Assembly (NCBI GenBank): GCA_949752795.1
Contig: OX457056.1
Coordinates: 200,571,654 to 200,635,653 of the forward strand
Direction: 5' to 3'
Length of the DNA: 64,000 nucleotides
Source: Hyperoodon ampullatus
Taxonomy: Eukaryota; Chordata; Mammalia; Artiodactyla; Ziphiidae
Made by a program: the position numbers and the translations under genes. Position 1 is the first letter of the stretch; each line of letters opens with the position of its first letter. Of this stretch, positions 35,961 to 48,774 are shown piece after piece. A model generated the notes under the pieces. It worked only from the letters and a program-made list of their open reading frames with translations, was not told the DNA's origin and did no database searches.

Positions 35961-36824
35961 TGTCAAGGCCTGTTCTGGGTTGCATGGCTTTTTGATATGA
36001 GTGTGGCTGTTTCCTGCACTGTATTTCCATTTTTGATAATAACATTACAGCGATGTCTCAAATTTTGCTCATTAACAGGACCCTCTGGTTATTTTTCTAT
36101 CCTACTCTAGAAAACCAGATTTTCTTCAGCTTCTATTAGATAGTTTACTTTCATTCCTTCCACTTGTTCTCACAACATTTTATGTATCTTTTAGAACTGT
36201 GTACAAAACAAAAACCAGTTGATCTGAGTTATAATCCTGTTCAAAGTTTTAATTACAAAAATATATGAAAATATTGAATAGAGAGCTACCAAGCAGACTG
36301 CTAGGAGATGGGGCAAAGTACAGAAAGCTGAAAAGCCCTCTAAAGCTTTCTTCCATCTCAGGCAAGTCACTTCATCTGTCTGGTCCTCAGGAACAGCAAA
36401 CCAAGTGGGGTGAAACTAGGTGGTCTTAGACATAAATTCATGAAACAAAACAATAATACAAAATAGAATGAACTTAAGCATTATGTATTTTGGTTACATT
36501 AATTTAAAAGGGTGAACCCAGTCTTTCAAAATAAGGATTCTTTCCAAGTGTGATCCAATATATTTATGGTAGAATCTGATTAAGCCTAGGATATCAGTTA
36601 GTACTATCTTATTTTCTAGCTGAAACCTGGGGAAAAAAACAAAACCTCAATATGAGGGAACATAAATTGGGTTTTCCGCGGGACCCCAGTCATTCGTGCG
36701 GTACAGGCTTCAACGAGCTCTCGGCATCCCAATAGTCACTCTGTTCCCCTATATCTCCCCTGGCTTGCACTTCTAGGGACATATGTGGAGCTGCTTCTAG
36801 ATCCTGAGAGGGCAGCAGGCTCAG

Positions 36825-36985
36825 TGAACTAAGGTCCTCAGACTACAAGTCAGAAGATCCGGGATCTAGCCCTGCGCCCATCTTACCTGAAATGTTACAC
36901 AACCTCTCTGGGCTGTTGTTTCCAGGTGTGTATAACAGAGCAGTTGAGCCTCTTTGGTTACTTCCAGGCTCTAAAATCTTATGTA
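36825..36985 (+). mobile_element. MIR relic (weak)
   Basis: ctacaagtcagaagatccgg, then acaacctctctgggctgttg and a remnant of the MIR end. Confidence 0.5.
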
Positions 36986-37545
36986 CTTTCCTACTCTGTT
37001 ACTTCACTTACTCCTCTTGGTTTGGTATAACTACACTAGTCTCTAACTAGCTCCACAAGGAGTGTCACTTAGTGTGTCACTTAGTGACTAACCTGGGCAG
37101 TTAGTCACTTCCTCTCCCCGGGTCTGCGCTATTACGGAACATAGCGCAACATATTTTAAGTATTTGTTTCCTTATTATTCCTTGAACATAACAAGCTCAG
37201 CTTGTCTCTGTGCTTTTCTGCTTACCTACTGTCCTTTTAGCCCAGTTAGATGAAGGCTTCTCTAGTCCTTGGATTACTCTTTTCTCTAAACTTTACTTCT
37301 TGAGTAACAACACAAAATAATACTTACTATTTATCTTTTGATGTACACGTTCTGTGCCCTCAAATAGAATATTTCACTGGATAACAAATATTCATTGAGT
37401 ACCTACTATACACTATGTAAGGGTCTGGAAACACCACCTTCACTGCCATCATGGAGATTAGAGTCTACTCACCTTTTCTGCATACCTAATCTGTACCTAA
37501 TCTACAGTAGGTAACACAGCAACCAGCACTTAAGAGAAGGCACCA

Positions 37546-37562
37546 ATTATTATTATTATTTA
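37546..37562. repeat. (ATT)n short repeat
   Basis: Short run of ATT trinucleotides. Confidence 0.7.
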
Positions 37563-37945
37563 GAGTGCCCTACACATTGTTCTGCATGATTGTAATGAAA
37601 AACACTATGCAAAGATTTTAAAAAATCATTAAATATCCTAATTTTTGTTTGTCTTAAGTACTTAGCTGCCATACCTATGACACTGGGGTAAATAAGGTTT
37701 CAATCTTCCCCTGAGGGGCGGAGGCTGGAGAGCAGAGGAAACTGAATTCCACATCTCCAAATCACTGAGGAAAGGACTAGAGGAATTCTACAATAATTTT
37801 TGTCTAAGTATTGCTGTGAGGTCAATGGTAAGTGGAAGCATCTCCATATTTCAGTAGATGTTAAGATGCATACTTTTTCATATTTTAACATTTCAGAAAT
37901 GGGAATGTGTTTTCCAATCAACAGCATGTTAATTAAAGTCTTCTA

Positions 37946-38228
37946 GGGACTTCCCTGGTGGTCCAGTGGATAAGACTCCATGCTCCCAATGCAGGTGGCC
38001 AGAGTTCTATCCCTGTTTGGGGAACTAGATCCTGCATGCATGCCGCAACTAAGAGCCCACATGACGCAACTAAGGGCCCACATGCTGCAAGTAAAAATCC
38101 TGCATGCCACAACGAAGATCCCGTGTGCCACAACTAAGAAGCCCACGTGCTGCAACTAAGACCCGGGGCAGCCAAAAACAAATCAATTAATTATTTATTT
38201 ATTTTTTAAAAGAAACAAGTTAAAAAAA
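37946..38228 (+). mobile_element. CHR-type SINE
   Basis: gacttccctggtggtccagt head and repeated 'gcaactaag' units. Target duplication taaagtcttcta at 37934-37945 and 38229-38240. Confidence 0.92.
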
Positions 38229-38249
38229 TAAAGTCTTCTAATTAGAAGT

Positions 38250-38414
38250 CTTTTTTTTAATTTTTAAAAATTTATTTATTTATTTTTATTTAAAAATTTT
38301 TTTTCATTTTTGGCCATGCCACTCGGCTTGTCCCCAGCCACGGACCAGGGATTGAACTTGGGCCCTTGGCAGTGAGAGCACTGAGTCCTAACCACTGGAA
38401 CACTGGGGAACTCC
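38250..38414 (-). mobile_element. CHR-type SINE (short), long AT tail
   Basis: Reverse orientation: T/ATTT tract, ttggccatgccactcggctt, ending cactggggaactcc. It lies 10-20 bp from the previous SINE. Confidence 0.85.
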
Positions 38415-39399
38415 CTCTTCTTTCTTTCTAATGCTACATAAATTATTCAGTGTCTTACAATAGACGGTGTTTTAGATTCAATGAAATGCAACATGTTTCA
38501 TCTGTCTGCCACACCATGGAATGAGGTCCGTGATCTAGAATCTAGCCCTGCTCCCTGCTGGGTGGCCATGTACACAAACGTGTATCTTCCCACCAGAAAT
38601 GACTTGCATTGCACTGTCACACCCCCGTGACCTGACAGCCTGATGTTTACACAGTTCGCGCACTTTCTGGTTTCTCAGGAAATATCAAATTGGAAACCTC
38701 TGTGTTGTTAGGGTGGGAGTGTCAAGTTTCTGAGCTCCCAGCCCAACATTCCTTTGAAGGCTGGGCCTGCCGTGGCCCTGCAAGTTAGCTGCTTGGATTC
38801 ACCCCCCTCCCACTGCCCCCCTTCAACATCCTCAGGTCCACAGGAATGACAATACCCTAGAACACTGCCTCTTCCTATCCTACCTCAATTTCTTGCCTTT
38901 CCTGGTTATCTTTTTGCTTTTACAGAGATCTGGGATCTTCCCAGAGCAATATTCCTTTATCGATGATGAAACATTACATAAAAATAATGTAGGTAACAGC
39001 CTGTGGAGAAAGCAGGCAGTCTAGCTTACTGAGACTACCATACATGATCCCAGTAGGCAGGACCGCCTTACTTTCTCTAAAGCTTCGATTATCTCCCAAC
39101 GCTTAACAAAATAGGGCCCTTCATTTATTTCCTTTTGCCTCCACATATTTTCTCATTCCCTCTTCTTTGCTTCCTACCTACTCATCTGTCTTCAAACAAG
39201 CACTGACACCTGATTTTAAAAAGTAAATACACGAAAACTTTGTTCAACTCTGTGCCCCCCCTCAGCCACAGTCACACCTCTTTGATTCTATGAAAGGTCT
39301 TGAAAGAGTGGTCTTCATGCCCTCCCTCTATGACCTCCCTCCCCCATCTAAATCCTTTGCAATTAATCTGTGTCATCACTATATTCCAGTAATATTGCC

Positions 39400-40145
39400 T
39401 TTTTAGTCAACCGATAACCTCAACAAATCCACGGCATCATCCTTGACTTCCCTGCAGCATCTGAAAGTGTTGGCCATTCTCTCCTACTCTACGCCCTCCG
39501 GTTTTCTTCTGCCCTCCCCTAGTATTCCTGCCCATCTCTCCTCCTCCTGTCCTACGCTGTGGGTGTCCCCTAAGCCCAGTTCTCAGACGCTTGTGCTTTC
39601 CCCAGCCATTCCCATCCTCAGAGAAGTCATCCACTCACAGTGTCAGTGATCACGTCTCAGAGGGTGAATCACCACGTGCAGGTCCAGCTCTGACTTCTTC
39701 CTCAGCTTCTGGGCCAAACTCCCATCTGGTTTGTAAGATTTCAATACGCTAGTTCTTCCCCACACCGTGTTCCTCTTTGTCACCACAACTCTCCATCTTT
39801 GCTCATAGGCTTTCCCCAACTAGGAATTTTCTCCTTGCTTCTCTCTTCCTATCTCAACCCCACTACTCCTTTAAGCTTTAGCTCAAATTCAAACATCTTC
39901 CTAAAGTCTTTTCCATTAACTCAAGTAAAAACTGAGCTTTTCCTCTTCTGATTGTCCATAGCATTAACTGTCTATGCTAGATACTTCTGTACTTTATTTA
40001 ATCATTCATATTTTTACATTTTGTCTCTTCAACTGATCTATAAACTCCCATGGTGGGGAGGGCTGGGGGGGGGAGGTATCCTTCCCTGGATACCCCAATG
40101 CTTGGTACAGTGCTAAGTACAAACACTAGTTAATAAACACCTGTT
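39400..40145 (+). mobile_element. L2 LINE fragment (decayed)
   Basis: Translates in pieces to L2-type reverse-transcriptase text (a decayed form of the D-L-S-A-A-F-D-x-V-D-H block near 39440-39475). It ends with the L2-like gtatcc...aataaacacctgttgaa tail. Confidence 0.6.
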
Positions 40146-40199
40146 GAACTGCATTCAAAGGGGATATGGGATCTGTGTGCTGGTATAGTATGATTGATG

Positions 40200-40420
40200 A
40201 TGATGATAGCAGCTCATGTTTATTTAGCATTTACTATGTGCCAGGCTCTGTTGCACTATTCTGAATATTTGCACATCTATAAACTCACCTATTCCTCATA
40301 ATACTATCATGTATGTACATTATCTGGTTTTGCTGATGAGGAAACTGCAGCATAGAGAGAATAAATAATTTACACAAAGTTACACAGGTAGCAGGGCCAA
40401 GGTGGGGGAAGGTACCTAAC
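40200..40420 (-). mobile_element. MIR relic
   Basis: Reverse MIR text: ttactatgtgccaggctctg, acctattcctcataatacta, ctgatgaggaaactgcagca. Confidence 0.78.
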
Positions 40421-40965
40421 AGTTCTTCTTATTGCAGTTATAAAATTGTATTTGAATCATTTCCTTATATGCTGCTTTCTGTTTAAAACTGTGAGTTCCT
40501 GAAGGCAGGCACAAGTCTTACTCATCTTATCCAATGTCTCATTAGGGACACGGCTTGCATTTGGGGCAGAACAATTCTTCACTGTGTAGGATGGTCCTAC
40601 ACCCTGAAGACATTTAGTGTCCCTGGTCCTTGCCTCATAAATGCAAGTAGTCCCCTGCACCCTGCCATTGTGACAACCAAAAGATATCTCCACCCATTTC
40701 CAAATGCTGGGGCTGAGCTCGCCAAGCCTCAGAAAGCCTGCCGCCTCCAGAGCCCTCTACATACCAAATCGGCACCATCAACAGTCCCTAGAGCTCTGAT
40801 TTAAGCTAGGTGATTCCCCATCCCAGCCTTCACCACTGCCATTTGGACCACGGATGGATACCTAATCAATGAACAGTTAATTCAGATGATGAGGCCTAAC
40901 TAAAAAACTCAAGCTGAGTCAATTATACTCTCTCCTGGGAATTTGAATTAAGAACTACCAGGCAG

Positions 40966-41169
40966 GGCTTCCCTGGTGGCGCAGTGGTTGAGAGTCCGCC
41001 TGCCGATGCAGGGGACACGGGTTCGTGCCCCGGTCCGGGAAGATCCCACATGCCGTGGAGCGGCTGGGCCCGTGAGCCATAGCTGCTGAGCCTGCACGTC
41101 CGGAGCCTGTGCTCCGCAACGGGAGAGGCCGCAACAGTGAGAGGCCCGCGTACCGCAAAAAAAAAAAAA
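40966..41169 (+). mobile_element. CHR-type SINE (young form)
   Basis: Near-consensus copy with a pure A-tail. Exact 16-bp target duplication aagaactaccaggcag at 40950-40965 and 41170-41185. Confidence 0.95.
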
Positions 41170-41808
41170 AAGAACTACCAGGCAGATTAGATAGAACAGA
41201 GGCAGAAGCTGCAAGAATGCCCCAGAGAGTGTTGGGACAACTATGGTTATGTGCAATCTAGTGAAGGAGTAGAAAATAGAAGTGGAAGGTGTTGGTCTGT
41301 GGTTAGAGAAGACCAAGTCGGAGGCTCAGAGAACAGCAAAAACATCTCGAGGAAAGATGGCCCGTGAGAGAGGGATACAGAGAAAGGGAATAGTCGGTCC
41401 ACGGGGTACCTGGCGTCAGTTCACTTGTACTAGAACAACAGCCTTAGCCCTCCTCAGGGTCTTACGGTCGTTTCTGTCTAACCAGAACATAGTACAGTGT
41501 TTGGTACTCAGTAAATTTGTTAGATAAAGATACATGAATGGCTCATGTTTGTTAAAACAGAACCAAATTAGAATAAAAGCTGCAAAAAGGGCTCTGAAAA
41601 CTGTAAAGCATGTAAATTAAAGTGGTACCACTATTACTACTGCTGATGATGAAATGCCACAGTTCATTCTGCTGAACTTTTGTTACTGCCCAGTTAATTC
41701 CTAGAAGCAGGCCCCTGGTCTCTGGAGGGGCAGAGACCTCTTGGCACCTGCTATGCTCATGGCTTGTAATCAGCCTATGAAATTAAGGATACAAAGCTAA
41801 TGCCTTGG

Positions 41809-42061
41809 GGACTTCCCTTGTGGTCCAGTGGTTAAGAATCCGCCTTCCAATGCAGGGGATGCGGGTTCAATCCCTGGTCAGGGAACTAAGATCCCACATG
41901 CTGTGAGGCAACTAAGCCCCCGTGCTCTGGAGCCCACATGCCACAACTAGAGAGAAGCCTGTGTGCCGCAATGAAAGATCCCGCATGCCACAATGAAGAT
42001 CCCGTGTGCCACATCTAAGACCCAATGTAACCAAATAAATAGTAAATAAATATTAAAAAAA
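41809..42061 (+). mobile_element. CHR-type SINE
   Basis: gacttcccttgtggtccagt head. Target duplication aaagctaatgYcttgg at 41793-41808 and 42062-42077. Confidence 0.92.
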
Positions 42062-42944
42062 AAAGCTAATGTCTTGGATTGACTGGCAGATATTTTATTC
42101 CAGTAGTTTGAATACAGACTGTAGCTATAGAGATATATTCACATACTTGCAATGAAAAGAAACCTTGACTCTGAGAGTCTTAAAAACTTTGAACTATCTG
42201 TGCAACACTGGGAAAAGTGCCTTCAAATCTGCGCAGGTTTTTTATCTTGGGAGAAAAACAAAACAAGGAGATTTTCTTGCTCCACTGCAATTACTGTCCA
42301 AACTTTTAAGGAATCGCTTTTACAGTAGGCCCTCTGTATCTACAGGTTCTGCATCTGCCGATTCAACCAACTGCAGAGCGAAAATATTTTTAAAATCCAT
42401 AAAGTTCCAAAGCAAAACTTGAATTTGCTACACTGGCAACTGTTTACACAGCATTTACATTGCATTTACAACCATTTACAAAGCATTAGGTATTATAAGT
42501 AATTGAGATGATTAAAGTATATGGGAGGATGTGCATTAGGTTACCTGCAAATACTACGCCATTTTATCGAAGGGACTTGAGCATCTGTGGATTTTGGTAT
42601 CTGCAAGGGTGTGAGGGTGGGGGTAGGGTGTTGGTCTTGGAACCAACCCCTCGCAGATACAGATACCAAGAGATGACTATATATCCCTTATCACCACTTC
42701 CCTCCTAAACTCCCCGTAATATACCTTGTGTCTCTGTTGCTCCTTTTCCTCACCTCATGTCCCAAATGCAAAGGTCTTTACTTAGAACACATCCTCTCAT
42801 AGCTTTGTCGCATGTAACACAGTTGAACCCACTCCATTCGAAGCCCTTCTCTGGCTCCCATAACACAATACTTTTCTGTTCTTCTAAGTTCATTTATTTG
42901 AAATGAATCTAAACCTGCACTTCTGGCTTTAACTGTGGTGCTGT

Positions 42945-43085
42945 AGTAAAAGCACTGGTCTGGGCATCAAGAGACCCAGTTTCTATTCCTGGTCTAAGGA
43001 TCGACCAGTTACCTTGGCCACATGGTTCAACTTCTCTGAGCTCTGTCTCTTCATTTATAAACTGAGTGAGTTGGATTTAAGTATT
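42945..43085 (+). mobile_element. MIR relic
   Basis: Forward MIR text: agtaaaagcactggtctggg, tctattcctggtctaagg, cttctctgagctctgtctct. Confidence 0.65.
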
Positions 43086-44524
43086 TTTTCATACTGTGAC
43101 TCACATTTTACATTGTGGTTCAGTAGATACATACATATATTTATCTAATCCATGTATGTATGTGTATATACACACACTCAGAAGTATTACATTCTTACTT
43201 TTACTACATGAGATGTACTTGAAACTTTCTATTCATTTCTATTTTATTTTTCAAAAAATGCTAGTTGTAACCCACTAAATAGACTTCAAAACCCAATCAC
43301 GGGTGTTTACCCACATGTATAAAATACTGGACTTGTTGAAATGTCAGGTTCCTTCTAGTAATAATATAAGAGGATTTTGTGTTGTAGCCTTCCAACCTTG
43401 AACCATTAGCTTTAACTCACATCTGAATTCCAGCTTCCGATTTCTCTCTGTAAGAGTTCTTCATTTAGATATCTTAATATCACTTAAATTAACCTAGTTA
43501 ACATGGAATTTGAAGCACCAGGTTCCCTTCCCATCATAACTATTTATGTTATTAGCAAGTGTAAAATCCTAGTGTTGACTTTTGGTCTAGTAATGGTAGA
43601 GTAACATACATTGTACTAACCTCCCTATTGAAAATTATTAGCAACTCTGGAAAAGATTTTAAAAAAACAAAACAAAACTGTGTGAAGACACTAGAAAGCC
43701 ACCAAAAGCAGCCAGAAACTGGAGGGGATACGACTTGAAACATGGATAGAAAACTAGGTAAGATCCCTATTTACCTGATACCTCCTCCCCCTACCCCAAG
43801 GCAATCCCTAGTCTTTCAGCATGCTGGAGAATAAAGCAAAAACTGACAGCCAACAAGTGGTAATCTTACTGGGCTGCAGAGCCAAAAAGGTTCTGGGGCT
43901 CTGAAGTGGCTTGATGTTAAGGGAGAAATTCTGCAAAAGAGGACGCTGCAGAGAGGACAGCCTCAAAATCTATGCAGAAATTCCCTTCAAATCCTTGAAC
44001 TGTGCATGCAGTGATGAGACTCCAGGGAACCCAGCAGAAAGCGATAACAGCTGGAGGCTAAAGAGCCCGGCAGATATTCACAACTCTCTGCAGCTGGGAA
44101 GACAGTTTGAAATCGGAGTCCCTTCAAATCAGGAAGTTCAATAAATATGTCCAGTGTTCCACTTAGAAACCTCTGCAGAGCTGCACCTTAGGAGTAAGGC
44201 CCACCTCCCAGGACGAGGAGCCACACCCTAGGATTAAGGGCAAAACCATAACAAACCTGCCCTAACAAAAATCTAAGCTTGAGGCCTTCACAGGAGAAAC
44301 TGATAAGACAGGTGAGGGTGGGGAAGAGTGGGGGAGAGGAAGGCACGGGCATTCCACTTGGATAATTACACCTGCAAACACAGGGTCCGAGGGCAGATGT
44401 CTGTCCAGTTGGGGGAGGGGGGTCAGCCTGGATCTCAGCAGGGCGGGGACCATGCAGTGACGGTAGGGGAAGGACTTGTAAGGGGGAAGAGAGGTGGGTA
44501 GACAAAAGATGAAGAAATCATAAC

Positions 44525-44715
44525 TTATGAGCACCTACTATGTTCCAGACATGTGATTAAGTGTTTTATTTATATTATCTCACTATGAGACAGGTATGAT
44601 CACCTTCATTTTACAAATAAGAAATCCAAAGCTAGGAGAAGCTAAGTAATTCTTCTAAAGTTACACTATTAGTAAATGGTGGAGCTGAGATGTGCATTCA
44701 AGGCAGAAGACCAAC
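44525..44715 (-). mobile_element. MIR relic
   Basis: Reverse MIR text: gcacctactatgttccagac, attttacaaataagaaatcc, then aaatggtggagctgag. Confidence 0.75.
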
Positions 44716-46410
44716 TCCAAAGCTTGTTTCCTTTCTGTAATCAACTGTTGTAACTGTGTAACTTTCAGGAAGGGCAGTGGCACATGTGCTGTAAAACAGC
44801 TAGCAAAGAACATTAGAAAACAAAAAGATCTCTGGGACAGACTAAGATTTTGTTACAAGTCAAGGAGGATATTAGCGGTATAAAAAGGGGTGTCAATATG
44901 AATATACTATCAAAAGTTAGTTAAGTCCTCAAGTAGAGAGAGAGTTGTAAAAATGGAAATGGTATAAGGTGGAACTGAGCTGATTTCAGAGAGCTCATAG
45001 GGCATATTACAACACTCCCGAGAGAAGGGTTTGACTCCTAAGTCAAACAGAATAAACACAGTTAGGAGGCTTAATACAATAAGGAACTAAAGATAGGAAA
45101 CAAAGTTCATCTAAGGAATGGCTGTGGGGGAAGGGAAAAGGAACGATGCAAAAACTAACCTAAGGAATCACAGAATCAGATTTTTTTTTTTTTTTTGAGC
45201 TGGAAGGAATTTAGAAGTCATCCAACCCCTATCATTTCAGAGCAAAAATGCACCTAGGAAAAAACACCTAGCTGCTAAATATCTCAGCCTCCCAACTAAA
45301 GCCGGGTTTCATTTTTATCTTTATAAATACAGGTAGAAAGCCTGCTTTGTCCAAAATGGTGCCCTGGAAATTCAAGTTAAGTCAAGCCTGTGTTGAAAGA
45401 CCACTGGATAACCCACTGGCAGTTCCAGGATCACACCAGGGACTTATGTTTTCAGTGGCCCCCACCACAAATCTAACCGGTGGGCCTATTCTGAAGGAGA
45501 CCTGGATGAGAAAGCTTCACTTGGGAGGAAGGTGTGACATGGATTTTCCAGATCGTTCACATTTTCTGACTCTAATCCTTCTCCTCTCATCATATGCTGG
45601 GCTCCCCCCAAATTGGCCAAAACCAGAAAGTCTGCTTGGCATGAGTATAACACATATTAAAAAAAAAAAAATTAAAGATTTAACAGGAACAACAACAAAA
45701 TAAAATAAACATAGTTCATTTGAGACCTGGAGAAGAGAAGACAAACTGGCAAGAAAGAAAGAACCTCTAATGATAAAAGACTCTTAATATCCCCATTTTA
45801 CAGATACCTTAGTTAAAGCTCAGTGAGATGAAGCCATCTGAATACCTAACATGTACAAAGCACCATGAAGAATATAAATAATCTTCTCATTTCCACAAGG
45901 GTTTTAGTGCTCACCATTCACTTAAGATTCCTGAATGTCAAGGAATGAACAAACTATAAAACAAGTTAAGTCCTCTTTCCCCCTAATGTCTAAAGTGCAG
46001 GGATTGAGAGAAAGAACACGCCAGGAAAATAAATTTTCACTTGGTGCCCTGGTAAAGAACTTGCTGTCTCCATAAGACAAACAAAAGATATTAAAGTAAA
46101 AAAGGAAAGATACCCGGGATTAGAGACCCTGACAAAAACCAAGAAAGGTAAAGGAGAGTTCCCATGACAACAGTCTGATTTTGAAAGCCATGTCACAAAT
46201 TTACAGCGCTATGCACGCTCTTGCTCTGTGCACGACGTGCCACCCAGAAGAATTAAATCTCTAAGGCTGTTCTCACTCAAGATACACTTAATAAGAATTT
46301 TGGGGGCCAGGTTCCTTAAGTATACAAATGCACCTGGTACCTGGTAGAACCATCACCCCTTTTATCTATTTCCAGGTCTTATCCTCTAAGAAGGCTGGCT
46401 GAGTTCATAC

Positions 46411-47578
46411 CTTGGGCTCTCTTCCTGTTTTGCACAAATTCTGAGCATCTCAGCGTGCTGGGTGCTGTGCTGCGGAAGCGGCTATTCCTTTTCCAAGTCT
46501 CTGGGCCATTTAATTTTCTCTCTTCCTCTAACTGCCAGCTATTCTTCTCTAATGGATCGCCCCGAGGAATGCCACGATGATGTTCTCCTTGGTTCCCCCT
46601 GGTCCACTGATTCTGCAGACCCTCCGGGATGACCCCTCTGCTCCCAGGTGCCATCATTCCTAGTCTGTCGATGCCATTACACTCCAAAGTCTTCATTTGG
46701 TGGAGAGAATCTGTTCCTCTGTAATTCTGAAATTTATATTCACAGTTTGCAAATAGAGTATCAGAGCCTCTATTCTCCATAGCAAAATTACTCTGATCCC
46801 CGGCATGAGTCTTCACTTTGAGATCGATTTTATCATTTTGATAAACATTCCTGTCCCTGTCACAGTATTTGACAAATTCATTACCTTCACTGACACCATT
46901 CAAGTCTGGGAAGTCCGCAGACTGACCATTAGTATAATTCCCAGGAACATGATATAAATCATTGAGGTCGCTATAATAAAAATTAGTTTCTTTACAATCC
47001 TCAAGATCATAATTAAAATTCCTGCGATCAATATGCCGGTTTTGAGGTTGACCAAAATTCTCCACAGAATCATCCAGACCCCTGTAGCCAGTCCAGTGTC
47101 CAGTTTCTTTAGAGTCCTCAGGATTATGATTCAGATTCTTACGATTTATGCAGCCATTCGTCTCCCCATATCCTCCAGCTTTCGAGGTTACATCTGGGCT
47201 TCCTGCAAACCAATCATCCTTAGTCGCAGGGTTCGGATTCCCATAATCTACATTTTCTGAATTCTTATAATCATTACAGCCTGGAGTCACACTTCCGTGG
47301 TGCATACAGTCCTTTCTACTTTCCTTTGCTTCCTCATTGTCCACATAGCTTGGTTCACTCTGCTCAAAATCCCAGTATCCACAATGCCTTTTTCTGTAGG
47401 GTCGATTCTGCCCTGTGGACTGGTATCTGGAATCCAAGTCACCTTCTCTGTAAAGTCCATCCAGCGCTGTAAGGTCCCTTTTCTGTAGACTTCTGCAATC
47501 TTCATACTCCGAGCTGGAGCTCCAGTGCCCTTTCTCCTCCAGTTCTCTTTCTTTCCTCATCTCATGGGTTTCACACAT
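46411..47578 (-). CDS. DNMBP: Candidate alternative N-terminal coding exon of DNMBP (389 codons)
   Basis: A minus-strand frame is open for 389 codons from the ATG at 47576-47578 (start M-C-E-T-H-E-M) to a donor, AG|gtatga, at 46410. One base (G) remains, the same phase 1 as the large DNMBP exon. Joined to the DH exon at 25203 it gives ...R-A-Q-E-M-T-L-L in frame. The frame is open upstream to a TAG at 47663-47665 but has no earlier ATG. The product is hydrophilic, rich in Asn, Asp, Tyr, Gly and Glu, with no signal peptide, membrane segment or domain I recognise. Residues 144-159 and 183-198 are a repeat of the form I-[ND]-R-[KR]-N-[LF]-N-[HY]-x-x-E-D-x-K-E-T. It is not repeat-derived. Short DNMBP forms lacking the N-terminal SH3 domains are known, and I infer this exon starts one. 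It could also be an internal cassette exon, since AG sites lie upstream near 47630-47640. Confidence 0.72.
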
Positions 47579-47621
47579 ATTCACTGTGCTCAAAGACACA
47601 TGCTTTATCGCTCTCTTCCAT
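47571..47621 (-). promoter_or_regulatory. Upstream ORF overlapping the start of the alternative exon
   Basis: An ATG at 47619-47621 (context gcccATGG) opens a 16-codon frame that ends at TGA 47571-47573. The main ATG (47576-47578) lies inside its last codons, in another frame. A three-codon ATG frame also begins at 47601. If transcription starts upstream of 47621, these would reduce or gate initiation at the main ATG. This is inference; no transcript start is known from the sequence. Confidence 0.4.
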
Positions 47622-47689
47622 GGGCCTGGGTTGAACTGAGACGTGGACAGGCGCAGTGTAGCCTAAGGATGAATCTGTCCTTCTTAAGG

Positions 47690-47900
47690 TGTCCTAAAAT
47701 GTCTCCCAAAGCACTTTAAACGTTCTTCTTGCTACTCCACTTGGAGCACGGGGAGATGTGAGGTTATTTCGACCTCAGGATCCAATCAGTGGGCTGCTCT
47801 ATCTTTCCCCAGGGAGCCCAGAAGGTAATTAGTAACTAGCGTTCACATGATTGGAGTTGGCAGCTTTGTTTGGTGTTTCCCTCAAGCTGGTCAAACTGGC
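47690..47900 (-). promoter_or_regulatory. Possible promoter region of the alternative exon
   Basis: Upstream of the 389-codon exon, a TTTAAA element lies near 47715-47722. Two CCAAT-type motifs occur: ccaatca near 47781-47790 on the plus strand and tgattgg near 47849-47856. No interspersed repeat is visible from about 46200 to 48800, unusual for this intron. The motifs are short and weak evidence on their own. Confidence 0.25.
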
Positions 47901-48774
47901 TTGGCTGCTTTATGAGCTGAAGGTAAGAAGCATTTTTTTTGCAGAAAAAGCAGAGTGAAAGAGAAACAGCCCCCTTTAAAAGCCCGAGGTAAGATCATGT
48001 AACAGTCTCATCTGCCTCTTTAATCCTTTAGTAATCAATCAGGGGTATGAATAAATGCTTTCATGTGCAGCTCAAACGGGACCTCCACTACCTGTCCTCC
48101 AAGTTTGGCTTTCTACTCTCCTTGGACATCTGAAACTCTTCTGGACTCCCCTTCCCTTTAGTTAGCGGCAGGACTCTTCCGCCTTTGAGAGCTTTGCTTT
48201 TATGGGATTCAGGTTACCCATTAGTGTCTACTCAAATCACAAGCTGTTCAAGCTCCTGTCTGCAGACACACTGGCTTATCCCACTCAGGAAAGAAAAAGT
48301 ACGTCTGTTATTCTGATCTGGTGTATGGAATTTTATAGTGTAAAAGCTCTTTCCCGGAGGAATACAGTTATATATGTTTTCACACTTTCCTTGATACGTG
48401 TCATGCTAGAGAAGCATCAAAACCATTCATCTCCTAAATCTCTTTTCCATCTAATTCATATAGCATATTTAGGAACTGGAGAATGAGCCTGGAAATCAGA
48501 AAGGTGGGCATAAAAATACCATTCTGAATTCATCAAACATTAGATTATTTGATGTGAAGCTCTGTGGAAGAGAAAAGGATGACGTTGGTCTCTGTCTCTT
48601 ACCCTCTGCAGGAGCAACAGGCTGTAAAGTAAGACTGCATGTGAAAAGTGCTGTAACAAACACAAATGGCAACGGCAACAAAGCAGAAGTCCCTGGTGGG
48701 ACAACTGGAGGTTTCATGGAAGTGGTAGCATTTGAGCTGTGCCTTCAAGCATAAGCAGGGTTTCCAAAGACTTT

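Noticed and set aside
46379..47599. The 406-codon frame as a separate intronless gene or retrocopy
   Set aside because: The last codons run past a good donor into intron, no A-tail or target duplication is present, and the phase fits DNMBP; an alternative exon is the simpler reading.
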